Assembly: GCF_003350925.1 (NCBI RefSeq)
Contig: NZ_KZ857173.1
Coordinates: 620,001-684,000, forward strand
Source: Dyella tabacisoli
Lineage (GTDB): Bacteria > Pseudomonadota > Gammaproteobacteria > Xanthomonadales > Rhodanobacteraceae
Direction of reading: 5' to 3'
DNA: 64,000 nucleotides
The translations under genes and the position numbers were made by a program. The notes beneath the pieces were generated by a model. That model worked only from the letters and a program-made list of their open reading frames with translations, made no database searches and was not told the DNA's origin. Positions 63,074-64,000 of this stretch are shown here, one piece after another (position 1 is the first letter of the stretch; each line of letters begins with the position of its first letter).

Positions 63074-64000
63074 TCAGAATTTATAGCGTGCAGTCAGCGT
63101 CACCGTGCGCGGCGCACCGTAGAAGCCGGTGACGATACCCAGCGCAGCGATGTTGTAACCGGTGGTGCGATAAGACTTGTTGGCGAGATTGGTGCCTTGC
63201 AGACTCAGGGTCCATGGGTCGTTGATTTGCCAGATCAAGCCGGCGTTCCACAAACCGTAGGACGGCTGAGCGATCAGCGGCGACAATGTGGTCTCTGGAT
63301 ACACCATGCTTTGATAGCTGTAGTTAATGCGTCCGCTGATGCTGCCACCACCAGCCAATGGATAGGTGTTTTCCACCGACAGGCCGCCCGACCACTTCGG
63401 CGCATTGGTGAAGCGCTGCTTGTCCGCGATATTCACGCCGCCGCTGACGTACTGGGTGTACTTGGTATGCAGGTAGGCGAAGTTGCCGCTGACCGTCCAG
63501 TTCTCAGAGGGTTTCCAGGCGAACTCTTCTTCCAGGCCGTCGATATGGCCCTTGCCGGCATTGGTGAAATCGCCGAAGAAACCCTGGCTGCCGTTGGGCA
63601 AGGTGTAGGAGGTGAATACCGACAACTGGATGTTGGAGTACACATTGCGGAACAGCGCCGTATTCATCATCAAGCGGTCGTCAAAGAAAGTCATCTTGCT
63701 GCCCAGCTCGTAGGCCTGCACTTTCTCGTCATTGATCGGCCGGCACGAACTGGGGATAGCCACGCAATTGGCGCGGATGTTATAGCCGCCCGAGTGAAAG
63801 CCTTCGCTGTAGCTGGCGTAAAGCTTGATCTGGTCGCTGACGCTCCACGACAGCGAGACCTTCGGCGATGCATTGCGCGACGTATGCGACCCGGTGAAGT
63901 TCGCCAGCGTGGCGGTCGGTGTTTGAAAGCTTGCATCGGCGAATGCGTAATTCTGGATCTGCGCGCTCTTGGTTTCCTCGGTGAGGCGCGCACCGACGTC
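63074..64000 (-). CDS. TonB-dependent outer membrane receptor, C-terminal part
   Basis: The frame is open from the window edge to the stop at 63074, giving the last 308 residues of a receptor barrel. Typical strands and loops are VGARLTEETKSAQIQNYAFA, VSLSWSVSDQIKLYASYSEG, FHSGGYNIRANC, DEKVQAYELGSKMTFFDDRL, LNPA-like TNLANKSYRTTGYN and the C-terminal PRTVTLTARYKF with terminal Phe. YELGSK and the plug-less portion seen are characteristic of the iron-complex/oligomer receptor superfamily. Two cysteines in a surface loop (NCVAIPSSCRP) may form a disulfide. The substrate cannot be read; being next to the PHB depolymerase hints at uptake of a degradation product or chance proximity. Confidence 0.93.
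   Translation of the reverse strand, partial: DVGARLTEETKSAQIQNYAFADASFQTPTATLANFTGSHTSRNASPKVSLSWSVSDQIKLYASYSEGFHSGGYNIRANCVAIPSSCRPINDEKVQAYELGSKMTFFDDRLMMNTALFRNVYSNIQLSVFTSYTLPNGSQGFFGDFTNAGKGHIDGLEEEFAWKPSENWTVSGNFAYLHTKYTQYVSGGVNIADKQRFTNAPKWSGGLSVENTYPLAGGGSISGRINYSYQSMVYPETTLSPLIAQPSYGLWNAGLIWQINDPWTLSLQGTNLANKSYRTTGYNIAALGIVTGFYGAPRTVTLTARYKF

Overview
The window is high-GC chromosomal DNA from a gammaproteobacterium, most likely a Rhodanobacteraceae/Xanthomonadales relative (Dyella, Luteibacter or Rhodanobacter type). The basis is the order miaA-hfq-hflX-hflK-hflC-purA, an S46 dipeptidyl-peptidase next to tdh, a xanthomonalisin-type S53 protease, an SSS-type hybrid sensor kinase with a LuxR regulator, and secreted polymer-degrading enzymes. 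No rRNA, tRNA, CRISPR array, intact insertion sequence or phage gene was recognised, so the genus assignment is inference.

Layout. 1-3.8 kb: truncated M1 aminopeptidase, a decayed beta-lactamase-family gene and a solitary ParB-like protein. 4-10.9 kb: the conserved purA-hflCK-hflX-hfq-miaA block, all on the minus strand; hflX seems to start at CTG. 10.9-18 kb: an accessory island. Two paralogous MASE1-type membrane pseudokinases and two paralogous small secreted proteins form an inverted duplication around a short Sec-exported Rhs-core protein with a HExxH domain and an overlapping small exported protein, a candidate immunity factor. 18-28.6 kb: S46 peptidase, tdh, a cysteine-rich small protein, a DUF1028-TPR protein, a 1217-residue AsmA/DUF748-like protein and kbl; tdh and kbl are the two steps of threonine breakdown to glycine and acetyl-CoA. 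28.6-32.2 kb: a pseudouridine synthase and two nearly identical tandem ompA genes. 32.3-44.7 kb: the methylcitrate pathway (prpD, prpC, prpB, prpE) with a dicarboxylate/amino-acid symporter. Between prpD and prpC lie a TerC-type metal exporter behind a probable yybP-ykoY manganese riboswitch, and a five-gene operon resembling the Fap functional-amyloid system but with a glycine-rich subunit. 44.9-51.3 kb: S53 protease, a 1.1-kb gene-poor stretch, and a Gly/Ser-rich lipoprotein followed by its probable two-partner outer-membrane transporter. 51.4-57.8 kb: mdh, an aminotransferase, small stress/envelope proteins, a cyclophilin, a 3-hydroxybutyrate oligomer hydrolase and a cold-shock protein. 57.9-64 kb: a CrbR/CrbS-like regulator and sensor pair, a secreted PHB depolymerase and a TonB-dependent receptor that runs off the window.

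How the parts fit. The PHB depolymerase, oligomer hydrolase, CrbSR-like acetate-type switch and prpBCDE suggest a lifestyle that scavenges polyhydroxyalkanoates and short-chain acids, with propionyl-CoA handled by the methylcitrate cycle. The most unusual parts are the Fap-like operon with a shared IQN-type motif in its exported proteins, and the inverted pseudokinase/secreted-protein duplication flanking the mini-Rhs pair.
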